Source of the DNA: Iamia sp038233075
GTDB taxonomy: Bacteria > Actinomycetota > Acidimicrobiia > Acidimicrobiales > Iamiaceae
Length of the DNA: 64,000 bases
NCBI GenBank assembly: GCA_038233075.1
Contig: JBBSMQ010000002.1
Location: 1 to 64,000, forward strand
Direction of reading: 5' to 3'
The notes below the pieces were generated by a model that worked only from the letters and a program-made list of their open reading frames with translations, was not told the DNA's origin and did no database searches. Within the stretch, counting starts at the first letter, position 1; every line of letters begins with the position of its first letter. Of this stretch, positions 17,424 through 25,127 are shown in pieces. The position numbers and the translations under genes are program-made.

Positions 17424-18329
17424 GTGCTGAGCATCGTCACGCTGGCCCGCGATCGCAACGCCATGGTGGACCGCCTGCTCGCCGGGTGCGAACGCCAGAC
17501 GGATCGCGACTTCGAGGTAGTGGTCGTCCGGGCAGGAGGCACCGAGGACCCCAGGGACGTCCTCGACGCGCACCCCACCGTGCCGGGTCGAGCCACGGAG
17601 GTCGAGGCCGGGGGCGCGATCATCCCCTACAGCGAGGCCCGGAACCACGGAGCCACGACGGCGCAAGGCGACCTGCTGGCCTTCTGCGACGCCGACACGA
17701 TCCCGTCGTCCGGGTTCGTGGGCGCCATCGCCTCCGCTCTTCGAGCCCATGACGCCGTCGCCACCGGTGAGGTCCGGTACCTCCCGCCCGGCGGTGAGCG
17801 GGCCGACGGCGACGCCGAGCTCGGTCGTCTCTCCCGCCCCCACCCGGACCGCGAGCGCGTGCCCCGCTCCGGAGTCCGCCTCGGAGCTCGCCACGAGCTG
17901 GTCTGGGGCCTCTGCCTAGCTCTGCGGCGCACGACCTTCACCGGCCTCGGAGGCTTCGACACCGGCTACACCGGCTATGCCGGTGAGGACACCGACCTCA
18001 CCACTCGTGCCGCGAGCGCTGGTGTTCCCGTGGCGCTCGTCGGTGGAGCTGCGATCTTCCACCAGCACCACGACTGGTTCGACCCTCCCGTCCAGCAGCT
18101 CGAGGCCACCGTGGCCAACGCCGAGCGGTACCGGGCGCGGTGGGGTCGCTGGCCCATGGAGGGGTGGCTCTCGGCCTTCGCCTCCATGGGTCTGGTGGAC
18201 TGGGAGCCCTCCAGCGACCGCTGCCGGGTCCAGCGGGCTCCCACGGCCGCCGAGCTGCTGTCGTGCCGTCGCCGTCTCGCCGCCCCGTTCCTGAGCGACG
18301 CCACCCCCGCCGAGGGACCGAGCCGGTGA
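17424..18329 (+). CDS. Glycosyltransferase family 2
   Basis: A 301-residue GT-A glycosyltransferase. S-I-V-T-L-A-R-D opens the nucleotide-binding fold, F-C-D-A-D-T near residue 90 is the metal-binding D-x-D, and G-G-F-D-T-G...G-E-D-T-D-L near residues 175-192 is the acceptor-binding/galactosyltransferase-like C-terminal region. It likely builds a surface glycan together with the neighbouring sulfotransferase. GTG start; its stop overlaps the next glycosyltransferase start (GTGA), so an operon continued downstream before that gene was broken. Confidence 0.85.
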   Translation: MLSIVTLARDRNAMVDRLLAGCERQTDRDFEVVVVRAGGTEDPRDVLDAHPTVPGRATEVEAGGAIIPYSEARNHGATTAQGDLLAFCDADTIPSSGFVGAIASALRAHDAVATGEVRYLPPGGERADGDAELGRLSRPHPDRERVPRSGVRLGARHELVWGLCLALRRTTFTGLGGFDTGYTGYAGEDTDLTTRAASAGVPVALVGGAAIFHQHHDWFDPPVQQLEATVANAERYRARWGRWPMEGWLSAFASMGLVDWEPSSDRCRVQRAPTAAELLSCRRRLAAPFLSDATPAEGPSR

Positions 18330-18737
18330 GGATCGCCATGATCGCCAGTGTCAGGTTTCCCAGCGGCCCACCGTTCGCCGGCGGTCTGGAGGCCCACTCC
18401 TGGCACCTGGCTGAGGGCCTCCACGCCCGGGGTCACCACGTCACCATGTTCGGTCCCGAGGTCCCCGTCGGCTGTGCGAGGCGGGAGATCCCCACCGGGT
18501 GGCGTCCCTCGCCCGGCGCCCGGTCCGACCTCTCGATGCTCCCCCACGACGTCGTCGCCGACCACCACGGCTACCTGCACATCGTGCGTGCGCTCTGCGA
18601 CGGCGACGACTTCGACGTCATCCACAACAACAGCTCCCACTACCTCCCGCTGGCGAGCGCAGCCCTCCTGCGAGCACCCCTCGTCACCACCCTCCACACC
18701 CCTCCCACACCGTGGTTGGAGTCCGCCCTGGCGGTGG
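18326..18737 (+). pseudogene. Glycosyltransferase family 4 (group 1), N-terminal half only
   Basis: From GTG 18326, coupled to the preceding gene, about 135 codons read a typical GT4 donor-side domain start: R-I-A-M-I-A-S, then G-G-L-E-A-H-S-W-H-L-A-E-G-L, then F-D-V-I-H-N-N-S and L-V-T-T-L-H-T-P-P. The homology stops at about 18735, where the sequence switches to a Stf0-like sulfotransferase in another frame. The whole C-terminal, sugar-nucleotide-binding half is missing, so it is inactive. Confidence 0.75.
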
Positions 18738-19272
18738 GAGGTTCAGCACCAAGCTCATGTGGACGCACCTGGGGCACCTCCAACGGTGGGCGGGCTGCGA
18801 CCTCGACCGCGTCTTGAACCTGTTCCCTGACCCCAGCGCCCTCGTGATCGGACGCCGCGACAAGGTCGCGGCCGCGGTCTCATGGGTGCGCGCCCTCGCC
18901 ACAGATACCTGGTCGCGCACCGGGGCGGATCCCAACCCAATCCCCCACCAGGCGGACCTGGTCGCCATCAGCACCGCCCACGAGGAGCAGCACCGGGCCG
19001 AGGAGGGCTGGGCCGCGCTCCTGGCCCGAGGCCCCATCCCCTGCTCCTGGCTCGCGTACGAGGACCTGGTGGTCGACCCTTCCGGCGCGCTGGCCCAGGC
19101 CGCTGCCATCGCCGGGGTCGCGGTCGCCCCCGCCTTGACCCCCACGGACCTCGCCATCCAGCGGGATGGCTGGAGCGCCGAGGTGACCTCTCGCTGGACG
19201 GAGACGACCGGCGGGTGCGATCGATGTGGCGCCCTCGCCGATGTCACCGCCGCGCCGCGTGCGGGCGACTGA
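18738..19272 (+). pseudogene. Stf0-type sulfotransferase, C-terminal part only
   Basis: Starting in mid-protein, about 178 codons run to a stop at 19272. The stretch F-S-T-K-L-M-W-T-H-L and then R-R-D-K-V-A-A-A-V-S-W...T-D-T-W matches the acceptor and 3'-phosphate-binding part of Stf0 (trehalose 2-sulfotransferase-like) enzymes. A later W-L-A-Y-E-D-L-V-V-D-P motif is also typical. The N-terminal PAPS-binding loop is absent. It abuts the truncated glycosyltransferase, showing that a deletion removed the end of one gene and the start of the other. Confidence 0.72.
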
Positions 19273-19379
19273 TCGACCAGACGGCGAGGTGCGCTCCCGC
19301 TCGGCCGGCAGCCCTCCGGGCTTGTCGAAGGGCGACACCCAGCCTCCCGGTCCGGCGCCGATCCGCCGCACCTACGCGT

Positions 19380-19883
19380 CCTTGGGCGGTCTTCCCATCG
19401 CCGGCCCCCGCACGGCTCCGCTCGGAGCAGGGTGCTCCGCTCCGCGCAGCTCCGACAAGAGCGCATCGAGCGCGGACACGCACGTCCGGGCGCAGATGTC
19501 CTTCGGTGACCCGGTGTGCTGGTGCCGTTCCGTCGTCGGGTCGTCGCCCGTCGTCGCCCGTCGTCACCCCGACCCACACCGCGCCCGGCGCACAGCCTTC
19601 CTGGGGGATCGGGCCCGCCCACGCCGGACACGGCCAGACCCACGTCGGCATCGAGGAGGCGGGCCGCCCCCACCGCCATGTCGCCGACGGCCTCAGCCCG
19701 CACGACGGAGCCTGGCCGCACGTCCAGAGCGTCGTGCTTGACCTCGCTGGCGTAGGCCACCACCCCTCCCCGCAACCAACCGCTTGCGCCCTCGGCCCGA
19801 GCGAGCTGACTGGTGAGCAACCCGCCGGTCAGGGACTCGGCGACGGCCAGGGTGCGACCCTGGGCGACCAGCTCACGGCCCAC
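19380..19883 (-). pseudogene. CinA-family nicotinamide-nucleotide amidase domain, frame-disrupted
   Basis: The minus strand begins with A-V-A-E-S-L-T-G-G-L-L-T-S (active-site Ser/Thr of the CinA C-terminal domain) and continues to A-V-S-G-V-G-G-P-D-P. The family pattern then continues in a second frame (Q-E-G-C-A-P-G-A-V-W-V-G-V) and, near the end, in a third (S-P-K-D-I-C-A-R-T-C...A-L-D-A-L-L). At least two indels are needed. One lies in a GTCGTCGG/GTCGTCGCCC slippage-prone stretch at 19530-19566. The ancestral protein would be a standalone amidase that deamidates nicotinamide mononucleotide. No CDS lies between here and the Stf0 remnant. Confidence 0.65.
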
Positions 19884-20130
19884 CTCCTCCGCCCGTCGCG
19901 CCGCCTGTTCCTCGTCTGACGGTGGGCCGCCGTGGACCTCTCCGCGCAGCGCGGCCGTGGGTGCATCGGTCGTGGTGCGCCCACTCCCCCAAGCCGCTGG
20001 CGCCGCCGGAGGCCCGGCTGCGGCGGAACCAGAGGAGGTCCATCGCGGTGGTCGGTGGGCGTGTCACCTGTCACAGCCCACCATCCGTCGGATCGGTCTG
20101 GCGGGTAGCCCACCAGGGTAGGGCCGGGCT

Positions 20131-21114
20131 GTGACGGTGACCTCTCCCTCCCTGCCCGCGACCGATGGAAGCGAGGCGTCGGACCCGGCGGCTGTAACGC
20201 AGCGCGTCTTGATCATGGGAGCCAGCGGCTTCATCGGTTCTCGCCTCGCCGCCCACCTCGCCTCGGCGGGCCACGAGGTCCACGCCGGTACCCGCCACCC
20301 CGACGAGTACGAGGGGTCGGGCGCCGCGGTCGGTCTCGACGTCGCCGACCGAAGGTCCGTGCGGGCAGCGGTCGCCGATGTCGACGCCGTCTACTACTTG
20401 GTCCACTCGATGGAGGGTTCCCACTTCGTCGAGCGCGACTTCCGGGCCGCCCACACCGTCGCCAACGTCTTGGCCGAGCACCCTCGGCGTCTCGTGTACC
20501 TCGGGGGCCTGGCCGGCTCTTCCGCTCCGTCGGACCACCTGCGCTCGCGCTACGAGGTAGGCCGCATCCTGCGTGATGCCAACCCCGCCACCGTCGAGCT
20601 CCGGGCTGCGCTCATCCTGGGTATGGGCGGGGACAGCTACGAGATGATCCGACAGCTGGTGGATCGGCTCCCGGTCATGTTCGGGCCCCGCTGGCTGTCG
20701 ACCCGGACCCAGCCGATCTGGGTGGACGACGCCGTCGCCTACCTTGCAGCGGGGCTCACACTGCCCCCGAACATCTACGACGTCGGCGGAACCGAGGTCC
20801 TCACCTACGCCGAGATGCTGCGGACCTACGGCCGCATCGTCCACGGCCGCTCGGCTCCCATCCCCGTGTTGCCCCTCGGCGCCCACCGCCTCTCATCATC
20901 ATGGGTCGCGATCATCACCGATCGCTCCCTCAAGGTCAGCCGGGCCTTGGTCGTGGGGGCCGACTGGGAGGCCATCTGCGCCGACGACCGCATAGTGGAG
21001 CGCACCGGTCGGAAGCCGATCGGCTTCTCCGAGGCGGTCCGGCGCATCGAAGCCGATCGCATTCGGCCCCAGGGGGCTGACCCCTCCCCCTCCCCTCAAG
21101 GTGGTTCAGGCTGA
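20131..21114 (+). CDS. Atypical SDR / NAD(P)H-binding (NmrA-like) protein
   Basis: A 327-residue Rossmann protein. M-G-A-S-G-F-I-G-S-R near residue 29 binds the dinucleotide, and Y-Y-L-V-H-S-M near residue 88 and R-A-A-L-I-L-G-M-G near residue 155 are typical of the SDR_a5-like group related to NmrA and complex I assembly NDUFA9-like proteins. The canonical Y-x-x-x-K is not evident, so it may bind rather than reduce. GTG 20131 sits 8 bp after GGGTAGGG (20116-20123), suggesting a leaderless or near-leaderless transcript. Confidence 0.8.
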   Translation: MTVTSPSLPATDGSEASDPAAVTQRVLIMGASGFIGSRLAAHLASAGHEVHAGTRHPDEYEGSGAAVGLDVADRRSVRAAVADVDAVYYLVHSMEGSHFVERDFRAAHTVANVLAEHPRRLVYLGGLAGSSAPSDHLRSRYEVGRILRDANPATVELRAALILGMGGDSYEMIRQLVDRLPVMFGPRWLSTRTQPIWVDDAVAYLAAGLTLPPNIYDVGGTEVLTYAEMLRTYGRIVHGRSAPIPVLPLGAHRLSSSWVAIITDRSLKVSRALVVGADWEAICADDRIVERTGRKPIGFSEAVRRIEADRIRPQGADPSPSPQGGSG

Positions 21115-21284
21115 GCCGAGCCGAGAGGTGCCGAACATGGCGCGTGCTGTACGCAGCTCACCGACACCCTCTAGGAGGTCAACGGCCTACTCACGGCCGA
21201 TCGCCGGCCCAAGGCCGACCTCGACGAGCTGTCGGCCGCGGTGCGGGGTCGGTGACGCGGCGCCGACGGTGGGCATCGACGAAC

Positions 21285-21400
21285 GCGGCGAGACTGGCGC
21301 GGTGAACCAGCACCTCCACCCGGAGACGTCGCCGCTCTTCACCCCCTGGACCGATCCGGTCAGCGGCGTGACCAGCCACGTGCTGACGGCACGTCGCCCG
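21285..21400 (+). repeat. Second copy of the dispersed ~100 bp repeat (inverted relative to the copy near 4.9 kb)
   Basis: From GAGACTGGCGC to the end of the ...CACGTGCTGAC stretch this is nearly identical to the reverse complement of about 4870-4979, and both translate to N-[E/Q]-H-L-H-P-E-T-S-P-L-F...V-S-G-V-T-S-H-V-L. Flanking sequence is unrelated on both sides. The rest of the 21115-21516 gap contains no gene that I recognise. Confidence 0.7.
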
Positions 21401-21516
21401 ACCGTCTGACGTGTGGTCACCTGCTGGGGTGAAGTCGCCACGGATCCGTTCCCCGTCGTCGGATCGACTGCTTCACGTGGGCACACTGCAACCGTCCCTC
21501 ACCGTTGGAGTGTCCG

Positions 21517-22548
21517 ATGCAAGCAGAGCTGCCCACTGTTCGAGGGCCGATCACCTCGGCTCTGTTCTCCCACTGGACCGACGGGACGCCGATGCGGCCC
21601 CTGCGCTCGGCGGGCGGGGATCCGCTCATCGATGACGACCTCCACCTTGCATTGTGGGCCTGCTACCAGCTGCACTACGGCGGGTTCCGGGAGCTGTCCG
21701 ACGACGTCGAGTGGGACACCGACACCCTGGGCCTCCGGGCCCTCCTCGAGGGTCGGTTCGAGCAAGCCCTCCGGGACGAACACGAGACCGCCACCCTGCC
21801 CGAGGACCCGGTGGCGGCCCTGAGGGCGATCTCCGCCTGGCCCGGTCCGCCGCTGGCGGCCTCCGTCGAGCAGCACGGCACCATCGCCGGACTGCGCGAG
21901 TTCGCCATCCACCGCTCGGCCTACCAGCTCAAGGAAGCCGATCCCCACACCTGGGCCATCCCCCGGCTGACCGGTCCGGCGCGTTCGGCCATGTTGGAGA
22001 TCCAGATCGACGAGTACGGCGGCGGCGCGCCCGGCCAGGCTCACAGCGAGCTCTTCGCCGATGCGATGGGGGAGCTCGGCCTGGTGACGGGGTTCGGTCA
22101 CTACGTCGACCAGCTGCCCGGCTCGACGCTGGCGACCGACAACCTGGTGTCCATGTTCGGTCTGCATCGACGACTGCGAGGGGCGCTGATTGGTCACCTG
22201 GCCCTGTTCGAGATGTGCTCGGTCGTGCCCATGACCCGCTATCTCACCGCGGCTCGGCGGGTCGGCGGCTTGGCGGCACTCGAACGTTTCTACGAGGTGC
22301 ACGTCGAGGTCGACGCCCATCACGCATCGTTGGCCCTCGATCACATGGTCGCCGAGCTGGTCGCCGCCGAACCCGGCCTGGCCGCCGATGTGATCTTCGG
22401 CGCGGCCGCTCTCAGCCGGGTCGAGTCCCGGTTCGCCCGATCCGTCCTGCAGGCATGGGACCGGGGTGACTCCTCGCTCCTGCCGTCGGAGCCCGTCCAC
22501 GATGCCGGTGCCTCCACCGAGCCGAGCCTGGCCGGGTCGCGTCGATGA
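21517..22548 (+). CDS. Iron-containing redox enzyme (heme-oxygenase-like diiron, HDO family)
   Basis: A protein of about 343 residues of the heme-oxygenase-like helical fold. The candidate iron ligands are spread over helices as expected for HDO enzymes: E-I-Q-I-D-E-Y...H-S-E-L-F near residues 167-185, E-M-C-S-V near residue 231, and E-V-H-V-E-V-D-A-H-H near residues 260-270. Related proteins are N-oxygenases, desaturases or lyases on small molecules; the substrate is not evident. ATG 21517 is chosen because GGAG stands 6 bp upstream. The stop overlaps a 42-codon ORF (ATGA). Confidence 0.8.
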   Translation: MQAELPTVRGPITSALFSHWTDGTPMRPLRSAGGDPLIDDDLHLALWACYQLHYGGFRELSDDVEWDTDTLGLRALLEGRFEQALRDEHETATLPEDPVAALRAISAWPGPPLAASVEQHGTIAGLREFAIHRSAYQLKEADPHTWAIPRLTGPARSAMLEIQIDEYGGGAPGQAHSELFADAMGELGLVTGFGHYVDQLPGSTLATDNLVSMFGLHRRLRGALIGHLALFEMCSVVPMTRYLTAARRVGGLAALERFYEVHVEVDAHHASLALDHMVAELVAAEPGLAADVIFGAAALSRVESRFARSVLQAWDRGDSSLLPSEPVHDAGASTEPSLAGSRR

Positions 22549-22673
22549 CCGGCGTGATCCTGGCGCTCGTGCTCGTCGACGCTCTCGTCCGCTCCGACCA
22601 GCAGGCCGAGGCCAACGGTGGGTTCCGTTCCGACGTGACCACCGAGGAGGAGCACCGCCATGGATCAGCATGA
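22545..22673 (+). CDS. 42-codon ORF coupled to the diiron enzyme gene
   Basis: It starts at ATG 22545, overlapping the TGA of the preceding gene, and ends 14 bp inside the next gene. The first 12 residues are hydrophobic (M-T-G-V-I-L-A-L-V-L-V-D) and the rest is charged. It may be a small membrane-associated peptide, or merely the means of coupling translation of the two flanking genes. No family recognised. Confidence 0.4.
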   Translation: MTGVILALVLVDALVRSDQQAEANGGFRSDVTTEEEHRHGSA

Positions 22674-23031
22674 CATCGGGCTCATCGGCGCGAGCGTGGT
22701 CGGCGTCGGGCGGGCCCTGACCGGCGTCTACTTCCTCGCCCGCCCCGGGGCGGGAGCCGAGGCCTGGGTGGGTGATGCGCAGACGTCGACGAGGTACCTG
22801 GCCCGCGCCGTGGGGGCCCGGGACCTGGCGATCGGCACCGGGGTGCTGTGGGCGCTGGGGGCCGACGAACCGGTCGTGCCCTGGGTCCTGGCCTCGGTGG
22901 TGGGCGACGGGTTCGACGCGGCGTTCGGCGCCGGGATGCTCGAAGGTGACCACCGGAAGAAGGCCATGGGCCTGGCCGGTGGGTTCGGGGCCCTGGGTGC
23001 CGTGACGATCGCCCTGCTCCTCGCCGGCTGA
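22660..23031 (+). CDS. Small membrane protein of unknown function
   Basis: A 123-residue protein with three to four hydrophobic, Gly/Ala-rich helices (residues about 8-28, 45-66, 70-90, 104-122) and a short H-R-K-K loop. ATG 22660 has a strong GAGGAGGAG site. The layout resembles DUF4267-type small integral membrane proteins. It is the last gene of a three-ORF run beginning with the diiron enzyme. Confidence 0.7.
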   Translation: MDQHDIGLIGASVVGVGRALTGVYFLARPGAGAEAWVGDAQTSTRYLARAVGARDLAIGTGVLWALGADEPVVPWVLASVVGDGFDAAFGAGMLEGDHRKKAMGLAGGFGALGAVTIALLLAG

Positions 23032-23381
23032 GACCACAGCACACGTCGGTTGGACGGGCGTCCGGGCCGGGCCGCACGACGATGGCGGTCGGCCCAGATG
23101 GCAGGTGGGCCGCGTTCGTCCCCGCAGACGCCCGGGCAACGTCCGGGGCGCGAACCCGCGAGAGGACGGCGTCGACGGATGCTTCGGCGGGCCACACGAG
23201 GGTTCCTCCCTCGGGGCCCCAGGGACCTCGGGGCCAGCGCCGACGGTCCGTGGATCGCCGTCCCGGCGTCGCTGGTGTGGGTCGCTGCGACCAGAGCGCA
23301 ACACCTCAGGACACTCCTCAAGCTCGGGGCGTCGAAGCCGCCGACCGCTGCCATCGGACCTGAGATAGGTGCAGCGGGCGG
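23032..23381. other. Non-coding or unassigned 350 bp
   Basis: Both strands were read. Open frames exist here but their translations are low-complexity arginine/alanine/proline-rich shadow sequence typical of GC-rich non-coding DNA. I see no start with a ribosome-binding site, no recognisable domain and no clear terminator hairpin. Confidence 0.5.
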
Positions 23382-23780
23382 CTAGGAGCTTGGGTCGGTG
23401 AAGGTCCGTTCGTCGGACGTCCCGGTCCCGCCGGCGCGCCCGGGCCCACTGCTGCTCTCGCCGATGTCCTCGGCGCGGGTGGAGAGGCTCTCGCCCACGC
23501 CGAGCGCGGGCTCGGGATCCTCGTCGGTGAGCTCATCCTCGCGAGCCGGTGACTCCCTGGCCGGGCTGGCCGTCTGGTCAGCGCCGCCGACCACCTCGTC
23601 CGGCAGGGACCGGGACACCGACTCGGAGGCACCTCTGACGTCATCCTCGGGACCGGTCGTGCGACCCTCGTAGGGCGGTATGACGTCTCCGGGGTCGATC
23701 TCGCCGCCCGGGCCCGGGTTCGAACCCTGCTTGTAATCGCCTCCGATGCGGTCGGACTTCGGGGGAGTGGGGTCGGTCAT
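23382..23780 (-). CDS. Acidic, disordered hypothetical protein
   Basis: A 132-residue protein rich in Pro, Gly, Ser, Glu and Asp with no hydrophobic segment. The N-terminus (P-P-K-S-D-R-I-G-G-D-Y) looks conserved-like and the rest is presumably unstructured. ATG 23780 has AGGAGGATC upstream. A good SigB/F-type promoter candidate (23812-23836) faces it, so it is probably a stress-induced small protein. No family recognised. Confidence 0.65.
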   Translation of the reverse strand: MTDPTPPKSDRIGGDYKQGSNPGPGGEIDPGDVIPPYEGRTTGPEDDVRGASESVSRSLPDEVVGGADQTASPARESPAREDELTDEDPEPALGVGESLSTRAEDIGESSSGPGRAGGTGTSDERTFTDPSS

Positions 23781-23811
23781 CAGAGATCCTCCTGGATCGT
23801 GTGCCTGAAGT

Positions 23812-23836
23812 CTCCCCGTTCTGCCTCGGGTGAAAC
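23812..23836 (-). promoter_or_regulatory. Putative SigB/F-type promoter for the acidic protein gene
   Basis: Minus-strand GTTT (23833-23836), 15-bp spacer, GGGGAG (23812-23817). The -10 lies about 32 bp upstream of the ATG, leaving room for the visible ribosome-binding site. Confidence 0.5.
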
Positions 23837-23872
23837 AGCACCGGGGGGCAGGGCCGCCGGACGACGGGTCGG

Positions 23873-24030
23873 CGCGGATGTTGGTGGGGGTGCTGAACCC
23901 GCTCGTCTTCGGGTTCCGCTTCGTCACCTGCTGTACGACATCCTGATCGAACCGCTGTACCGGATGCTGGCCCACGGCGACGAGTGGGTCGCTCGGACCG
24001 ACGGGAACGTCTTCCACCCGAGCGAGGATG
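23873..24030 (+). pseudogene. SDR C-terminal tail, copy 1 (duplicated fragment)
   Basis: The stretch V-G-V-L-N-P-L-V-F-G-F-R-F-V-T, then L-Y-D-I-L-I-E-P-L-Y-R-M-L-A-H-G-D-E-W-V, lies in two frames separated by a small deletion. It closely matches the tail of the larger SDR remnant at 26.8-27.0 kb at DNA level. No dehydrogenase core is present here, so it is a decayed duplicate. Confidence 0.65.
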
Positions 24031-24059
24031 AGTGCGCGCGACCAGGCACAGTCGCTGGT

Positions 24060-24525
24060 AGGGGCCAGGTCGGGGTGGTCGGAGCCCACGAGTTCGCCTT
24101 TCGGCGCATGCACTACGAGCTGTTCACCTGGGCCAAAGCCACACGCGATGCTCCAGGAGCCCATGGCCATCCCCTCACTGCGCAGGCACTGGCCGTCGCA
24201 GGCTACGGCCGGTTCGTCCGCGGTGACCTCGACCACGCACTGCTACTGGCGGACCAGTCCCTCGAGTTCGAGCGTGAGCTCGGCCTTGCGGCATGTGGCC
24301 TGCACTGGCGCACCGTGGCGAACGTCTTCTACTACCGCGGTCAGGCCGACCTGGCTGCCGACTCGCCCAGCAGATGGTCACAGCGGCGCGCACCAGCGGC
24401 GACGACGCCCGCCTGGCACACGCGCTGTACGTGGCATCGGTCGGCCTCGCCAGTGCCGGTCGTTCCGAAGAGAGCCGACAGCTCGCTGACGAGGCCGTGA
24501 TCGTCGCTGAGCGAATCGGGAATCG
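24060..24525 (+). pseudogene. TPR-containing ATPase/cyclase-type regulator fragment
   Basis: About 150 codons in two frames (break near 24360) form helical repeats: L-A-V-A-G-Y-G-R-F-V-R-G-D-L-D-H-A-L-L-L-A, E-R-E-L-G-L...A-N-V-F-Y-Y-R-G, then D-D-A-R-L-A-H-A-L-Y-V-A-S-V-G-L-A-S-A-G. This is like the C-terminal tetratricopeptide region of actinobacterial adenylate-cyclase-like or LuxR-family ATPase regulators. No ATPase or cyclase domain is present. It is embedded between other fragments. Confidence 0.5.
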
Positions 24526-24544
24526 CTGGCCTCGGCCCGGTACG

Positions 24545-24666
24545 CCCTCGGCCTGGGCTTCGATGACGAGCACCTCCCACCCCCGGTCGGCCAGTGCGTT
24601 GGCGCCGGTGAGCCCGTTCGGCCCGGCCCCGATGACCACGGCGTCTACGATGCGGGCGGCCGTCAA
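24545..24666 (-). pseudogene. FAD-dependent oxidoreductase (phytoene-desaturase-like), N-terminal 40 residues only
   Basis: Beginning at TTG 24666, which overlaps the stop of the SRPBCC gene (TTGA), the frame reads V-V-I-G-A-G-P-N-G-L-T-G-A-N-A-L-A then W-E-V-L-V-I-E-A. This is the FAD-binding Rossmann start of NAD(P)/FAD amine-oxidase/phytoene-desaturase-like enzymes. Homology ends after the second strand. It shows that an alcohol dehydrogenase-SRPBCC-oxidoreductase operon was truncated here. Confidence 0.65.
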
Positions 24667-25127
24667 GGGATGTCGACGGGGGCGTGGGAAGCGACGGTGC
24701 GGTCGTCCAGCACGCCGGCCAGGCGACGCAGCGAACGGTGGTTGCGGACGTGGGTGATCGGATCGAGCACCGGGCGGATGAGGTTGCCGATCACCCGCAA
24801 CGCCGGTTCCTCCTCGATGCACAGGACGCAGCCGTCGGTACCGCCGGTGATGGTGAAGGTGGCGACGGCACTGACGAGGGGCCGGGCCCGGACGTGCATG
24901 CGCAACAGGCGGTCCGGTTCCATGCTCACCACCTCGGTGGAATCCGGGAGGGCGAACGGCTTGATGCCGACCAGGTGGTGGAACTTCGACCCAACGGCCG
25001 GCCACCCCGGGTCGTGGTCGCGGATGCGCGAGGCCCCGATCAACCAGTCCGGGTAGGTGCGGGGGTCCGACAGCACGGCAAAGACCTCCGCCGGCGAGGC
25101 CGTGAACGCCCGGCAGGTGTGGCTCAT
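24663..25127 (-). CDS. SRPBCC family protein (START/Bet v1-like)
   Basis: A 154-residue protein. The opening (F-T-A-S-P-A-E-V-F-A-V-L-S-D-P-R-T-Y-P-D-W-L) is the classic polyketide-cyclase/SRPBCC start, and the following beta-rich region with V-G-S-K-F-H-H and a long C-terminal helix completes the hydrophobic-cavity fold. The ligand is unknown. ATG 25127 overlaps the stop of the upstream Zn-alcohol dehydrogenase (ATGA), so the pair is cotranscribed. Confidence 0.8.
   Translation of the reverse strand: MSHTCRAFTASPAEVFAVLSDPRTYPDWLIGASRIRDHDPGWPAVGSKFHHLVGIKPFALPDSTEVVSMEPDRLLRMHVRARPLVSAVATFTITGGTDGCVLCIEEEPALRVIGNLIRPVLDPITHVRNHRSLRRLAGVLDDRTVASHAPVDIP

Noticed and set aside
19530..19566. 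GTCGTCGG/GTCGTCGCCC short repeats as a possible CRISPR or regulatory repeat
   Set aside because: Units are 7-10 bp, imperfect and without spacers; best explained as a slippage-prone stretch in the decayed cinA gene.
19990..20043. Minus-strand M-D-L-L-W-F-R-R resembling the start of a DNA photolyase
   Set aside because: Only eight residues match and the sequence then diverges completely; too short to report as a gene remnant.
23700..23725. GGGTTCGAACCC-like sequence resembling a tRNA T-loop
   Set aside because: It lies inside the coding sequence of the acidic hypothetical protein, and no acceptor stem, anticodon arm or D-arm can be drawn around it.
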